NCBI GenBank assembly: GCA_018242005.1
Contig: JAFECU010000268.1
Span: forward strand, 1 to 52,152
DNA length: 52,152 nucleotides
Source of the DNA: Pseudomonadota bacterium
GTDB taxonomy: Bacteria; Pseudomonadota; Gammaproteobacteria; Burkholderiales; Burkholderiaceae_C
Reading direction: 5' to 3'
The notes below the pieces were generated by a model. The model did not search any database. It saw nothing but the letters and a program-made list of their open reading frames with translations, and was not told the origin of the DNA. This document shows positions 16,639-24,849 of the stretch, in pieces (positions within the stretch are counted from its first letter, which is position 1; each line of letters opens with the position of its first letter). Made by a program: the position numbers and the translations under genes.

Positions 16639-17460
16639 ATGAACGATACCGACAACGTCACTCCCGACCACGTCGCACAGACGCCCTCTGCAGAAGCCGC
16701 ATCGCCCGCCCTTGCAGCCCCTGTTGCCCAAGCCGAGACGGGTGCCGCAACGCCCGCTCGCCGTGGCGGTCGCGGTGGCCGCCGCCGTGGCGGCGAGCGC
16801 CGTGAACCGGCCGCGCAGGCCGCCCCCGCCGCAGCCGATTCGGCTCACGACGGCACCACCGGCAAGCCCCAGCCGCGGCGCACGCACCCGCTGCTCGAGC
16901 GGCTCGCGGGCTGGTATCCGCAGCTCTTTGGCGCCCAGTTCCTGCCGCTCAAGCGCGGCATCTTCCATGACCTGATGGCCGCGCATGGCTCGGACCTCGA
17001 CAAGGATGCGCTCAAGCTCGCGCTGTCCATCCATACGCGCTCCACGCGCTACCTGAACGCCGTGGCCCAGGGCCTGAAGCGCCACGACCTGCAGGGCCAG
17101 CCCGTGGAGGACATGGCGCCCGAGCATGTGCACCACGCGCTGCTGGAGGTGTTCCGCCGCCGCAAGCCGCGCGACGGCGAGGATCTGCAGGACAAGCTGC
17201 GCCGCCGCATCGCCCAGGCCTATGAGGCATCGGGCCTCTCGCGCGAGGCCTACGACGCGCTGGTGCGCGGCCGCGACGAGCGCGCCAACGCCCTGCTCGA
17301 CGAGGCCTTTGCCGAGGTCGCCGAGCGCGATGCCAAGGCCGAGGCCCTGGCGCGCGCCTTCGAGGCCAGTGGCGCCACGCCCGAGCAGTTTGCCGACATG
17401 TACGGCATGGACCGTCGCACCGTCACGCAGGCCCTGGCGCGTGCACGCCGCCAGCGATAG
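16639..17460 (+). CDS. ProQ/FinO-family RNA chaperone with long disordered N-terminus
   Basis: 273 residues. The FinO/ProQ domain is about 80-195 (HPLLERLAGWYPQLFG, FLPLKRGIFHDLMA, LALSIHTRSTRYLNAV). ProQ proteins bind structured RNAs and sRNAs and affect their stability. The N-terminus (1-80) is Ala-rich with an Arg/Gly cluster RRGGRGGRRRGGERR, which is an additional likely RNA-binding tail. The C-terminal part (195-273) is charged and helical and ends in a small helix-turn-helix-like segment. ATG 16639 has no clear Shine-Dalgarno, so the start is less certain. Confidence 0.85.
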   Translation: MNDTDNVTPDHVAQTPSAEAASPALAAPVAQAETGAATPARRGGRGGRRRGGERREPAAQAAPAAADSAHDGTTGKPQPRRTHPLLERLAGWYPQLFGAQFLPLKRGIFHDLMAAHGSDLDKDALKLALSIHTRSTRYLNAVAQGLKRHDLQGQPVEDMAPEHVHHALLEVFRRRKPRDGEDLQDKLRRRIAQAYEASGLSREAYDALVRGRDERANALLDEAFAEVAERDAKAEALARAFEASGATPEQFADMYGMDRRTVTQALARARRQR

Positions 17461-17576
17461 GGCTGAGAGGCGGCACCATGTCGCTGGGCGTATCGCTGTT
17501 TACGACGGCGTGGCGCTGTGCCTGAATGACCGGTGGATGAGCGGACAGATTGCTGACCGTGAGGGGCGCGCTCGCG

Positions 17577-17910
17577 ATGCGGCTCGCCTTCACCTACCTG
17601 TGGGTGGCGGCCAATCGCTTCAGTGACGCTGACGGGCCGTAGTCTGGGCTGGTTCAGCCTGTTCGTGATCATCACCTCTGTGCCCGTGGCGCTGGCAACC
17701 GTGGCCGAAGCGCGAGCGCCGATGGTTTGGCGGATGGACGTCAACCGGGTTGCCTGGGCCCTGCTGTGGACGCTGTTTTGGCTGCTGCTAGCGTGCGGGC
17801 GCGACACCGGGCGCTTCTCAGGCGCCATGTCAGCTTTGAGCGGACGACGCCTTGAGTGCATCCGGGTGGGTGCAGCGATCGCAGTACAGCCTGCGTGTCA
17901 GCTCCGGTAA
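17577..17910 (+). pseudogene. Possible frameshifted small membrane protein
   Basis: ATG 17577 opens a hydrophobic peptide (MRLAFTYLWVAANRFS) that stops at 17642. In another frame, from GTG 17623, a second stretch continues with two predicted helices (SLGWFSLFVIITSVPVALA and VAWALLWTLFWLLLACG). Together they read like one small membrane protein broken by a frameshift. I do not recognise a family. The rest of 17461-18095 holds the PEP-CTERM promoter region. Confidence 0.3.
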
Positions 17911-17958
17911 TCGCATCAACGCATCAACGGTGATGCGCGCGTAGCAAATTGTCGGGAA

Positions 17959-17999
17959 TTTTTACAACGCGGTCGAGAAATTACGTGTCAATGTAAAAA
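17959..17999 (+). promoter_or_regulatory. Candidate activator site upstream of the PEP-CTERM gene
   Basis: Perfect inverted octamers TTTTTACA (17959-17966) and TGTAAAAA (17992-17999), 25 nt apart, end 28 nt before the -24 box. Position and symmetry suit an enhancer-binding protein; identity unknown (PrsR-type is a guess from family knowledge). Confidence 0.4.
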
Positions 18000-18027
18000 A
18001 GTTCAATGAAATCAACGCTGTTTTTTC

Positions 18028-18043
18028 TGGCGCGAATTTTGCT
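18028..18043 (+). promoter_or_regulatory. Sigma-54 promoter of the PEP-CTERM gene
   Basis: TGGCGCGAATTTTGCT matches TGGCACG-N4-TTGCT with one mismatch and the exact 10-nt GG-GC spacing, 52 nt before ATG 18096. RpoN with PrsK/PrsR is known to control PEP-CTERM genes in Zoogloea, which supports the reading. Confidence 0.7.
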
Positions 18044-18095
18044 GATTTGTCTTCGGGTGTCAATCAATTGTCAACGTCACCTGAAAGGAATCGAT

Positions 18096-18860
18096 ATGAC
18101 CAAGAGACTTGTTTCAATGGCCACGGCGGTTTTGATGACGCTCGGCTCATCAGCCTACGCGGCTAGCTTCGTCAATGGAGGCTTCGAAGACGGCAACCTC
18201 AATGGCTGGACCGGTGGCGGCGGTAAGTGGATGGGGGTTCCCGCAGCACCGGTCAACCCGACTGTCTATAACGGTGGCACGCCCAACAACACCATCATGA
18301 GTGGCGGCACTGACCCCTACACGGGGGCAAACCGGGTCTATACCGGCAACTACTCGGTGCGGGTGAACGACAGCATCAACGATTACTCGGTTTCGACACT
18401 GAGCCAGTCGGTGAGCAACTACACCGACAACAACATCTTCTTTGCCTGGAATGCGGTGCTGGAGGCTTCTCACGGCTTGACAGACTCAGATTATTTCTCG
18501 CTTACCCTGAGGGATGACACGGCGGGTGTTAACTTGGTGAATCGGTCCTATAGCTCGGCAGGGGCCATTGGCTCGGGAACCTCGGGCGTGACCTGGACCA
18601 ACTACGGTAATTGGTTCTCCTCCGGCTGGGTGGTGGAGCAGATCGATCTGGCGGCATTGAATGCGGTTGGGCATGATTTCACGCTTTCGCTGCTGGCTTC
18701 GGACTGCCCATATGGCGGCCACGCCGGTTATGTCTATCTGGATGGCTTCGGCGCCGTCGTTCCGCCCAATGACGTTCCAGAGCCCGGCTCGCTGGCCCTT
18801 CTGGGGCTTGGCTTTACAGGGCTGATCGCCGCACGCCAGCGTCAGAAGAAGACTGCCTGA
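18096..18860 (+). CDS. PEP-CTERM sorting-domain protein
   Basis: 254 residues. A signal peptide (1-~23, cleavage after SSAYA) leads to a beta-rich extracellular domain with FVNGGFEDGNLNGWTGGGG, a start often seen in exosortase substrates with a carbohydrate-binding-like fold. The C-terminus is a textbook PEP-CTERM signal: VPEPGSLALLGLGFTGL followed by the basic AARQRQKK. Exosortase recognises it and anchors or releases the protein at the surface, usually with exopolysaccharide production. AAAGGAA precedes ATG 18096. Base composition is lower in GC than its neighbours. No exosortase gene is in the window. Confidence 0.95.
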   Translation: MTKRLVSMATAVLMTLGSSAYAASFVNGGFEDGNLNGWTGGGGKWMGVPAAPVNPTVYNGGTPNNTIMSGGTDPYTGANRVYTGNYSVRVNDSINDYSVSTLSQSVSNYTDNNIFFAWNAVLEASHGLTDSDYFSLTLRDDTAGVNLVNRSYSSAGAIGSGTSGVTWTNYGNWFSSGWVVEQIDLAALNAVGHDFTLSLLASDCPYGGHAGYVYLDGFGAVVPPNDVPEPGSLALLGLGFTGLIAARQRQKKTA

Positions 18861-18912
18861 TTCGAGGCGCGGGCGTGCCGCCCTGGCATTTCGGGGCGGT
18901 GGCGCGAACCAT

Positions 18913-18936
18913 AGGCCGCAGTCTTGCGGCCTTTCT
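18913..18936 (+). terminator. Rho-independent terminator after the PEP-CTERM gene
   Basis: Perfect 8-bp stem AGGCCGCA (18913-18920) with TGCGGCCT (18925-18932), 4-nt loop GTCT, then TTCT, 52 nt past the stop. Confidence 0.75.
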
Positions 18937-18981
18937 GCCTTGGCGCGCTCCTCGATGTCGGCAAGGTTTTTCCAGGCTTGC

Positions 18982-19085
18982 CCGCTGCACGGCCAGCACG
19001 ATCAGCACACCCCCTGCCAGCGGGCGCTCGTGCAACTCGGTTGCGCCGACCAGCACCGCCACGGCGGCCCAGCGCGGGTCGAAGG
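18982..19085 (-). pseudogene. Remnant of a DMT-transporter C-terminus
   Basis: The minus strand encodes WAAVAVLVGATELHERPLAG followed by GVLIVLAVQRA, without start or upstream domain. It resembles the last helix region of EamA transporters and aligns with the tail of the neighbouring gene (LLGAARLTAGTLAGGALILL). Probably the decayed end of a paralogue. Weak evidence, judged by eye. Confidence 0.35.
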
Positions 19086-19105
19086 AGGGAGATGAAACCA
19101 CTCCC

Positions 19106-19135
19106 ACCGATTGACCGATTGACCGATTGACCGAT
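19106..19135 (+). repeat. Tandem 8-bp repeat (ACCGATTG, 3.75 copies)
   Basis: Three perfect copies of ACCGATTG at 19106-19129 plus ACCGAT. It lies downstream of the EamA gene stop and outside any coding region I can support. A short repeat of this sort may vary in copy number between strains. Confidence 0.9.
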
Positions 19136-19160
19136 GGGGCGGCCATCCCCCAGGGCGTGC

Positions 19161-20054
19161 TCAGGCCGCGTGCCGCACCGCGCGCGGACGCCAGGCCGAC
19201 CAGGCGGCCGCCAGCAGGATGAGTGCGCCGCCGGCCAGGGTGCCGGCCGTGAGCCGGGCCGCACCCAGCAGCACCGAGGAGCCGCTGGCAAACACCACCT
19301 CCGACAGCATGACCACGGCCGTCGTGCCCGCCGCCAGGCGTGCCGCGCCAAACTGCAGCGCCCAGTTGCCCGCCATCAGCAGCAGCGCCAGCAGCGCGGC
19401 CACCGTGATCCAGGTGGCGTTGGGTGGCGGAAACGCCGTCACCAGGCCGAGAGACTGCCCCATGCCCGCGGCCAGCAGCGCCAGCAGCAGGCAGCCGCCG
19501 AACATGGCGAACATGCGCGCCTGCCCGGGCACGGCATGCAGGCGGCGCAGCGTGACGTTGGTGAGCGCAAACATGAAGCCGCCCAGCAGCGCCAGCGCGT
19601 CGGCCAGCGTCAGCGCGGCCAGCAGGCGCCGCATGCCGCCCTCGGCCGGCCACAGCACCAGCAGCACACCGCAGAACGCCAGCAGCAGCCGTGCCAGTGC
19701 CTGCGGCGTGGGCCGCTCGCCCAGGATGCGCCAGGCCAGCAGCACGGCCCAGGCGGGCATCAGGTAGAACAGCAGGATCACGCGCACCACGTCGCCGATG
19801 GTGATGGCCCAGTTGAAGGCCACGTTGTTGAGCCCCGAGCTCAGCGCCAGCAGCCACAGGCCCGGGTGGGCGCGCAGCTGGGCCAGAACGGCGGGGCGCA
19901 GCACCAGCATGGCCAGCAGGATGGCGCAGTACATCACGGCCGTGGCCCACAGCGGATGCAGGCCCGCGCCCTGCATCTGGCGAAACGGCCACCAGGACAG
20001 GCCCCAGACGAAGGCATTGAACAGCAGTGCAAGGGCTGGAAGCGGAGATTGCAT
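19161..20054 (-). CDS. EamA/DMT-family transporter
   Basis: 297 residues with ten predicted membrane helices in two EamA repeats (first starting LPALALLFNAFVWGLSWWPF, second at LTLADALALLGGFMFALTNV). DMT proteins usually export metabolites or amino acids; the substrate cannot be told. It is downstream of lplT on the same strand, and the 57-nt gap between them is almost wholly a repeat element (20058-20105), so the ribosome site must lie in repeat DNA; no strong Shine-Dalgarno is visible. Confidence 0.9.
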   Translation of the reverse strand: MQSPLPALALLFNAFVWGLSWWPFRQMQGAGLHPLWATAVMYCAILLAMLVLRPAVLAQLRAHPGLWLLALSSGLNNVAFNWAITIGDVVRVILLFYLMPAWAVLLAWRILGERPTPQALARLLLAFCGVLLVLWPAEGGMRRLLAALTLADALALLGGFMFALTNVTLRRLHAVPGQARMFAMFGGCLLLALLAAGMGQSLGLVTAFPPPNATWITVAALLALLLMAGNWALQFGAARLAAGTTAVVMLSEVVFASGSSVLLGAARLTAGTLAGGALILLAAAWSAWRPRAVRHAA

Positions 20055-20057
20055 GCG

Positions 20058-20105
20058 AAAAAGGCTTGCAGCGCCCGTCTGTCAAGCGCGAAAAGCTATC
20101 AAAAA
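20058..20105 (-). repeat. Comamonad interspersed repeat, copy D (lplT-EamA spacer)
   Basis: On the minus strand: TTTTTGATAGCTTTTCGCGC, then TTGACAGACGGGCGCTGC, then AAGCCTTTTT. It ends 3 nt before the EamA start codon. Confidence 0.85.
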
Positions 20106-20111
20106 TGAATA

Positions 20112-21389
20112 TCAATGATGGTCGCGGCGCGCCATTCTGCGCAGCTGCACCATTTCCTTGGGGTGGCGGCGCACGTTGTGCACATGCCAGCGCAGTATGG
20201 CCAGCATCACCAGCGCCACCAGAAGGCCGAAGGCCGCGATGGCGCCATAGGCCGACAGCCCCATCTTGGTGAACAGGCTGTAGAGCACGCCCATGCCCAG
20301 GATGGCCGCCTGTTCGTTGAAGTTCTGCACCGCGATGGAGCGGCCCGAGCCCATGAGGTTGTGGCCACGGTGCTGCAGCAGCGCGTTCATGGGCACGACC
20401 AGAAAGCCGCCCAGGCCGCCGAGCACGATCAGAAAAGGCACGGCCAGCCAGATGCTGTGGATGGCGTTCATCATCACCACCAGCACACCCATGGCGATGC
20501 CCAGTGGAATCACGCGCGCGGCATGCTCCAGGCGCATGCGCAGGGACGCCAGCACCGCACCGGCCGCCGTGCCAATGGCCACCACGCCCACCAGCGCAGA
20601 GGCCTGCGTGGTGCCATAGCCCAGGGCCACGGCGCTCCAGGCCAGCACGATGTAGCGCAGATTGCCCGACACACCCCAGAACAGCGTGGTGGTGGACAGC
20701 GAGATCTGCCCCAGCCGGTCGCGCCACAGGCGCCGGTTGCAGGCCCGGAAGTCGGGCAGTAGCGCCATCGGGTTGCGCGGCATGGGGCGCATGTCCACGC
20801 CCGTGAGCGGTATGCGCAGGTTGATGGCCGCCGCCAGCGCATAAACGGGCACCAGGGCCATGATGGCCGCCTCGGCCGGCAGGTCTATGCCCAGGTCCAG
20901 GCCCGGCATGTCAAAACCCAGCAGCACGCCGGCGATATGCGGCGCCACGAGCTGGCCGCCCAGCAGCACGCCCAGGATGATGGAGGTGATGGTCAGCCCC
21001 TCGATCCAGCCATTGGCCTTGACCAGCTGCGAGGCCGGCAGCAGCTCGGTCAGGATGCCGTACTTGGCCGGCGAGTACGCCGCGGCGCCCAGGCCCACCA
21101 CGCCATAGGCCAGCAGCGGGTGCGAGCCGAACAGCATCATCAGGCAGCCCACCACCTTGATGGCGTTGCTGATGAACATCACGCGTCCCTTGGGCATGGA
21201 ATCGGCAAACGCCCCCACCCAGGGCGCCAGCACCACGTAGAACAGCGCGAACATGGGCACCAGGGCCGTGCGCTGCCATTCGGGCGCGCCGTCGGTGCGC
21301 AGCAGTTCCACCGCAGTCACGAACAAGGCGTTGTCGGCCAGCGAGCTGAAAAACTGCGCCGACATGATGGTGTAAAAACCGCGCTTCAT
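20112..21389 (-). CDS. lplT: Lysophospholipid transporter LplT (MFS)
   Basis: 425 residues with about 12 membrane helices. LplT flips lysophospholipids across the inner membrane for reacylation. Family hallmarks are the opening MKRGFYTIMSAQFFSSLADNA and the segments AAYSPAKYGILTELLP, VKANGWIEGLT and GFLVVPMNALLQHRGH. ATG 21389 (MKRGF) is the conserved start. In E. coli lplT is next to aas (the acyltransferase); here it diverges from alr, an arrangement seen in Burkholderiales. Confidence 0.95.
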   Translation of the reverse strand: MKRGFYTIMSAQFFSSLADNALFVTAVELLRTDGAPEWQRTALVPMFALFYVVLAPWVGAFADSMPKGRVMFISNAIKVVGCLMMLFGSHPLLAYGVVGLGAAAYSPAKYGILTELLPASQLVKANGWIEGLTITSIILGVLLGGQLVAPHIAGVLLGFDMPGLDLGIDLPAEAAIMALVPVYALAAAINLRIPLTGVDMRPMPRNPMALLPDFRACNRRLWRDRLGQISLSTTTLFWGVSGNLRYIVLAWSAVALGYGTTQASALVGVVAIGTAAGAVLASLRMRLEHAARVIPLGIAMGVLVVMMNAIHSIWLAVPFLIVLGGLGGFLVVPMNALLQHRGHNLMGSGRSIAVQNFNEQAAILGMGVLYSLFTKMGLSAYGAIAAFGLLVALVMLAILRWHVHNVRRHPKEMVQLRRMARRDHH

Positions 21390-21532
21390 CGGATGGCTGG
21401 TGGCTCCATCGGCTGGGCCGATGAAATGTGAGAATTCGAAACACTCCGCGGAGCGACGGGCGGTTATATCACGCGCTACCGTGGACCCGGTGCCAGAATG
21501 GCCCCCCTGCGCTCCGTAGAAACACCAGCCCC

Positions 21533-22630
21533 ATGCCGCGCCCGATACTCGCCACCGTCCACCCCGCCGCCGTGCAGCACAACCTGGAGCGCGCGCGCCG
21601 CGCCGCACCCGATGCACGCCTGTGGGCCGTGGTCAAGGCCAACGCCTACGGCCATGGCATCGAGCGTGTGCTCGAAGGGCTGCGCTCGGCCGACGGCATT
21701 GCGCTCCTGGATCTGTCCGAAGCCGAGCGCGTGCGCCAGCTCGGCTGGCGCGGCCCCATCCTGCTGCTCGAGGGCGTGTTCGAGCCGCGCGACCTGGAGC
21801 TGTGCTCGCGCCTGTCGCTCTGGCACGCCGTGCATTGCGACGCGCAGATCGACTGGCTGGCAGCGCACAAGACCCAGGCGCCGCACCGCGTGTTCCTGAA
21901 GATGAACAGCGGCATGAACCGCCTGGGCTTCACGCCCGAGCGCTACCGCAGCGCCTGGGCGCGCCTCAATGCCCTGCCGCAGGTGGACGAGATCTCCTTC
22001 ATGACGCATTTTTCCGACGCGGACGGCGCGCGCGGCATCGCCCACCAGGTGCAGGCCTTTCACCGCGCCACCGAGGATCTGCCGGGCGAGCGCTGCATCG
22101 CCAACAGCGCCGCCATCCTGCGCCATGGCGGCGAGGCCGAGGTGCGCCTCGATTGGGTGCGCGCCGGCATCGTGCTCTATGGCAGCGCGCCCGACTATCC
22201 AGAGCGCACGGCGGCCGATTGGGATTTGCAGCCAACCATGACCCTGTCCTCGCGCCTCATCGCCGTGCAGCGGCTGCAGGCGGGCGACAGCGTGGGCTAT
22301 GGATCGCGCTTCACGGCCGATGCGCCCATGACCATAGGCGTGGTGGCCTGCGGCTATGCCGACGGCTACCCTCGTCACTGCGACACCGGCACGCCGGTGC
22401 TGGTGGACGGCGTGCGCACGCGCACCGTGGGCCGCGTGAGCATGGACATGATCACCGTGGACCTGACGCCCGTGCCCGCTGCCGGCCTGGGGTCTGAGGT
22501 CACGCTCTGGGGCCGCGCCGGCAACGGCGCCTTGCTGCCCATCGACGAGGTGGCCCGGGCCGCGGGCACGGTGGGCTACGAACTCATGTGCGCGCTGGCG
22601 CAGCGCGTGCCGGTGGCAGTGCAGGATTGA
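21533..22630 (+). CDS. alr: Alanine racemase
   Basis: 365 residues, usual length. A PLP enzyme making D-alanine for peptidoglycan. The PLP lysine is Lys35 in [10 protein letters not shown]; the second catalytic base Tyr is in [17 protein letters not shown] and [12 protein letters not shown] are family motifs. ATG 21533 gives the normal N-terminus. The gene diverges from lplT and converges on a glutathione transferase gene. Confidence 0.97.
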   Translation: MPRPILATVHPAAVQHNLERARRAAPDARLWAVVKANAYGHGIERVLEGLRSADGIALLDLSEAERVRQLGWRGPILLLEGVFEPRDLELCSRLSLWHAVHCDAQIDWLAAHKTQAPHRVFLKMNSGMNRLGFTPERYRSAWARLNALPQVDEISFMTHFSDADGARGIAHQVQAFHRATEDLPGERCIANSAAILRHGGEAEVRLDWVRAGIVLYGSAPDYPERTAADWDLQPTMTLSSRLIAVQRLQAGDSVGYGSRFTADAPMTIGVVACGYADGYPRHCDTGTPVLVDGVRTRTVGRVSMDMITVDLTPVPAAGLGSEVTLWGRAGNGALLPIDEVARAAGTVGYELMCALAQRVPVAVQD

Positions 22631-22668
22631 CCGCCGCGGGCTCCCCGCGCGGCTGGCGGCATGGGAGT

Positions 22669-22685
22669 GCCGGCAGCCTGCCGGC
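22669..22685 (+). terminator. Hairpin between convergent alr and GST genes
   Basis: Perfect 7-bp stem GCCGGCA / TGCCGGC with a GCC loop in a 67-nt convergent gap. No T-run on either side, so a terminator role is tentative. Confidence 0.4.
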
Positions 22686-22697
22686 CTAAGAAGGCTA

Positions 22698-23312
22698 TCA
22701 GGCCAGCGCCCGCTGCACGGCCGGACGCTGTGCCATGCGCGCGTGGTGCGCCGCCACCTTCGGGAACTGCGCCATGTCCACGCCATCGCTCTTGAGCCAA
22801 CCGGCCATGGTGAACAGGTAGCCGTCGGCCACGCTGTACTGCTCGCCCAGCACCCAGGGCTGGTCGCCCAGGTAGTGGTGCTCGATCAGCTGGAAGCACT
22901 CGGTCATGTTGGCCGGCACCTTGCGCTGCATCGCGGCCTGGGCCTCGGGCTCGTCGGCCCAGCGCGCGGCGCGTGGGCGGTGCGCGTGGGCGATGTGCAC
23001 GGTGGAGGCCAGGTAGCTGTTGAACTCCTGCATGCGTGCCAGGCCGAAGGCGTCCGTGGGCGCGAGCTGCGCCGCGGGAAAGCACTGCGCCACATAGGTC
23101 AGCAACGCCAGGGTCTCGGTCAGCGTGCCCTGTTCGGTCACCAGGGCCGGCACGCGGCCCTTGGGATTGACGGACAGGTAGTCGGGCGAGCGCTGCTGCC
23201 CGCTGGCAAAGTCCACGCGGACCAGGCGGTAGGGAGCTTGCGCCTCCTCCAGCGCGATGCGCACGGCCTGGGCGCAGGTGCCGGGGGCGAAGTAGAACGT
23301 CAGGGATGACAT
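22698..23312 (-). CDS. Glutathione S-transferase (beta-class-like)
   Basis: 204 residues. The thioredoxin-like N-terminal domain begins LTFYFAPGTCAQAVRIALEE, with the Cys at residue 13 where beta-class GSTs have their catalytic Cys. VNPKGRVPAL holds the cis-Pro and LTETLALLTYVA is the glutathione-binding Glu-Ser/Thr region. The C-terminal helical domain follows. It conjugates glutathione to electrophiles or acts as a thiol reductase. The 5' end is 89 nt from radA, which diverges. Confidence 0.93.
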   Translation of the reverse strand: MSSLTFYFAPGTCAQAVRIALEEAQAPYRLVRVDFASGQQRSPDYLSVNPKGRVPALVTEQGTLTETLALLTYVAQCFPAAQLAPTDAFGLARMQEFNSYLASTVHIAHAHRPRAARWADEPEAQAAMQRKVPANMTECFQLIEHHYLGDQPWVLGEQYSVADGYLFTMAGWLKSDGVDMAQFPKVAAHHARMAQRPAVQRALA

Positions 23313-23401
23313 GGCAGGGGTGTGATGATGGGGTGAAAGGCGCAATGGTAGGCTGCTGCCCGCAAAAGCGGGAGCGGCGCTCCTTCATCACCCCTGTCCA
23401 C

Positions 23402-24784
23402 ATGGCCAAAGAAAAAACCTTCTTCACCTGCACCGAATGCGGCGGCAGCAGCCCGCGCTGGCTCGGCAAATGTCCGTCCTGCGGCGCCTGGAACACGCTC
23501 ATCGAATCCGTGCCCGAGGCCGGCCCCGGCAAGAACCGCCTGAGCGGCGCCGGCCAGTATGCGGGCCTGGCCCAGGCGCAGGCCGTGATGCCGCTGGCCG
23601 CCATCGAGGCCACCGAGGTCGCGCGCACGGCCAGCGGCATCGAGGAGCTCGACCGCGTGCTCGGCGGCGGCGTGGTCGAGGGCGCGGTGGTGCTCATCGG
23701 CGGCGACCCGGGCATAGGCAAGTCCACGCTGCTCTTGCAGGCCATGGACGCGCTGCAGCGCATCGGCCTGCCCACGCTGTACGTGACGGGCGAGGAAAGC
23801 GGCGCCCAGGTGGCGCTGCGCTCGCGCCGCCTGGGGCTGGACGCCAGCCAGGTCAACGTGCTGGCCGAGATCCAGCTCGAGAAAATCCTCGCCACCGTCG
23901 AGAGCACACAGCCCGCCGTGTGCGTGATCGACTCCATACAGACCATCTACTCCGACCAGCTCACGAGCGCACCGGGCAGCGTGGCCCAGGTGCGCGAATG
24001 CGCGGCGCACCTCACGCGCCTGGCCAAGGCCACGGGCATTGCCGTGGTGCTGGTGGGCCATGTGACCAAGGAGGGGGCGCTGGCCGGCCCGCGCGTGCTC
24101 GAGCACATGGTGGACACGGTGCTGTACTTCGAGGGCGACACGCACAGCAGCTTTCGCCTGGTGCGCGCCATCAAGAACCGCTTTGGCGCCGTCAACGAGA
24201 TCGGTGTGTTCGCCATGACCGAGAAGGGCCTCAAGGGCGTGGCCAACCCGAGCGCCATCTTTCTGTCGCAGCACAGCGAGCCCGTGCCCGGCAGCTGTGT
24301 GCTCGTCACCCTCGAGGGCACGCGCCCGCTGCTCGTCGAGATCCAGGCCCTGGTCGACGGCGGCGGCCCCAGCCCGCGGCGCCTGTCCGTGGGACTGGAG
24401 CGCGACCGCCTGGCCATGCTGCTCGCGGTGCTGCATCGCCACGCGGGTGTGGCCTGCGCGGACCAGGACGTGTTCGTCAACGCCGTGGGCGGCGTGCGCA
24501 TCAGCGAGCCCGCGGCCGACCTGGCGGTGATGCTGTCCATCACCAGCAGCCTGCGTGGCCGCGCATTACCGAAGGGCTTCATCGCCTTTGGCGAGGTGGG
24601 CCTGGCCGGCGAGGTGCGCCCCGCGCCGCGCGGCCAGGAGCGCCTGAAGGAGGCCGCCAAGCTCGGCTTCACCATCGCCGTGGTGCCCAAGGCGAATGCG
24701 CCAAAGAAGCCCATTGCCGGCCTCACGATCCACGCCGTGGAGCGCGTTGACGACGCCATGGATGTGGTGCGCGGCCTGGGCTGA
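23402..24784 (+). CDS. radA: DNA repair protein RadA
   Basis: 460 residues. RadA is a RecA-like branch-migration helicase. The N-terminal zinc finger is CTECGG...CPSCGAWN (residues ~9-29), Walker A is GGDPGIGKSTLL, the RadA-specific KNRFG motif is present, and the C-terminal third is Lon-protease-like (GEVGLAGEVRP). ATG 23402 gives the standard MAKEKTFFTCTECG start. Position between alr/GST and ilvE matches other Comamonadaceae as far as I recall. Confidence 0.97.
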   Translation: MAKEKTFFTCTECGGSSPRWLGKCPSCGAWNTLIESVPEAGPGKNRLSGAGQYAGLAQAQAVMPLAAIEATEVARTASGIEELDRVLGGGVVEGAVVLIGGDPGIGKSTLLLQAMDALQRIGLPTLYVTGEESGAQVALRSRRLGLDASQVNVLAEIQLEKILATVESTQPAVCVIDSIQTIYSDQLTSAPGSVAQVRECAAHLTRLAKATGIAVVLVGHVTKEGALAGPRVLEHMVDTVLYFEGDTHSSFRLVRAIKNRFGAVNEIGVFAMTEKGLKGVANPSAIFLSQHSEPVPGSCVLVTLEGTRPLLVEIQALVDGGGPSPRRLSVGLERDRLAMLLAVLHRHAGVACADQDVFVNAVGGVRISEPAADLAVMLSITSSLRGRALPKGFIAFGEVGLAGEVRPAPRGQERLKEAAKLGFTIAVVPKANAPKKPIAGLTIHAVERVDDAMDVVRGLG

Positions 24785-24849
24785 TCACGGGATTGCAACT
24801 ACGCACGATCCACAGCCGTGCCTTGGCTCACGCATAGCACAATGCGCCC

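Noticed and set aside
19106-19135. A CRISPR array
   Set aside because: The unit is only 8 bp with no spacers; it is a simple tandem repeat.
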